Positions 6,769 through 6,878 of a stretch of DNA of 6,878 nt are shown here, piece by piece. The stretch is taken from positions 1 to 6,878 of the forward strand of contig CALFJC010000076.1 in NCBI GenBank assembly GCA_937877655.1, in the 5' to 3' direction. The position numbers and the translations under genes are program-made. Source of the stretch: an uncultured Selenomonadales bacterium. Its GTDB lineage: Bacteria; Bacillota; Negativicutes; Selenomonadales; Selenomonadaceae. Position 1 is the stretch's first letter; the number at the start of each line of letters is the position of its first letter. Under the pieces are notes generated by a model. It did no database searches, had not been told where the DNA came from, and saw nothing but the letters and a program-made list of their open reading frames with translations.

Positions 6769-6819
6769 CTTACTTTTCTTTTGCTGCCCCAAAAGAAAAG
6801 TAAGCAAAAGAAAAGGGGC
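6769..6819. repeat. 14-bp inverted repeat with competing alternative pairings
   Basis: CTTACTTTTCTTTT (6769-6782) pairs perfectly with 6791-6804 across the loop GCTGCCCC. A direct copy of AAAAGAAAAG at 6806-6815 lets 6773-6784 pair instead with 6804-6815 (12 bp), and GCCCC (6786-6790) can pair with GGGGC (6815-6819). The three pairings overlap or compete. It lies between the methyltransferase and the right-hand double-hairpin repeat. Its function is unknown; transcription termination on either strand is possible. Confidence 0.6.
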
Positions 6820-6824
6820 TTTAA

Positions 6825-6878
6825 CCGGCAAGAAAACATCCTGTTTTCGTTGCCGGCGGGCACACGTCCTGTGTGCCC
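6825..6878. repeat. Double-hairpin GC-rich repeat, right copy (3' end at window edge)
   Basis: The first hairpin is complete: CCGGCAA-GAAAACA (6825-6838) pairs with TGTTTTC (6842-6848), a bulged G (6849) and TTGCCGG (6850-6856), around a TCC loop. That is 14 base pairs. The second hairpin has arms GGGCACAC (6858-6865) and GTGTGCCC (6871-6878) around GTCCT. It has the same orientation and layout as the copy at 1-50, with a changed base pair in the second stem and a longer A/T arm in the first. Confidence 0.8.

Noticed and set aside
1..6878. CRISPR array, tRNA/rRNA gene, insertion sequence or integrase
   Set aside because: There are no regularly spaced identical repeats, no recognisable tRNA or rRNA sequence, and no transposase or recombinase motif in any coding frame of the window.

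Overview
The window holds four protein-coding loci, all on the + strand, in two transcription blocks separated by an intrinsic terminator. The organism looks like a moderately AT-rich low-GC Gram-positive-type bacterium. Ribosome binding sites are strong GGAGG/GAGGTG types, two of the genes use TTG starts, and the GatB and FkbM proteins read like those of Firmicutes. A Negativicutes/Selenomonadales-like source is my best guess, from general protein resemblance only; no 16S or marker comparison was possible.

Block 1 (about 1-4045) is a probable defence cassette. It starts with a GC-rich double-hairpin repeat (1-50) and a degenerate heptamer tandem repeat (80-119). Two tightly coupled genes follow, one base apart. 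The first (136-1848) is a complete DUF262 + DUF1524 (GmrSD-type) protein, with a DGQQRLTT nucleotide-binding motif at the front and an HNH-like nuclease region at the back. The second (1850-4007) has its own DUF262 domain but no visible HNH nuclease, and ends in a long C-terminal region without a domain I can name. As given, this second gene is broken: an A8 tract at 3252-3259 throws the reading frame, and the rest continues in another frame to 4007. With one A fewer it would encode a continuous protein of 718 residues. A hairpin with a GAAA loop and a T-run (4018-4044) closes the block.

Block 2 (about 4066-6721) is housekeeping plus surface or small-molecule modification. It comprises gatB (Asp/Glu-tRNA amidotransferase subunit B, complete) and, three bases later, an FkbM-type SAM-dependent methyltransferase with an additional N-terminal half. 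gatC and gatA, the usual partners directly upstream of gatB, are not there; the DUF262 cassette occupies that position.

The last 157 bases are non-coding and rich in inverted repeats: a 10-bp hairpin, a 14-bp hairpin with competing partners, and a second copy of the double-hairpin repeat seen at base 1. The two copies differ at paired positions in a compensatory way, which points to selection for, or inheritance of, a folded structure. The most interesting signals are the paired DUF262 system with its frameshifted member and this covarying repeat family.
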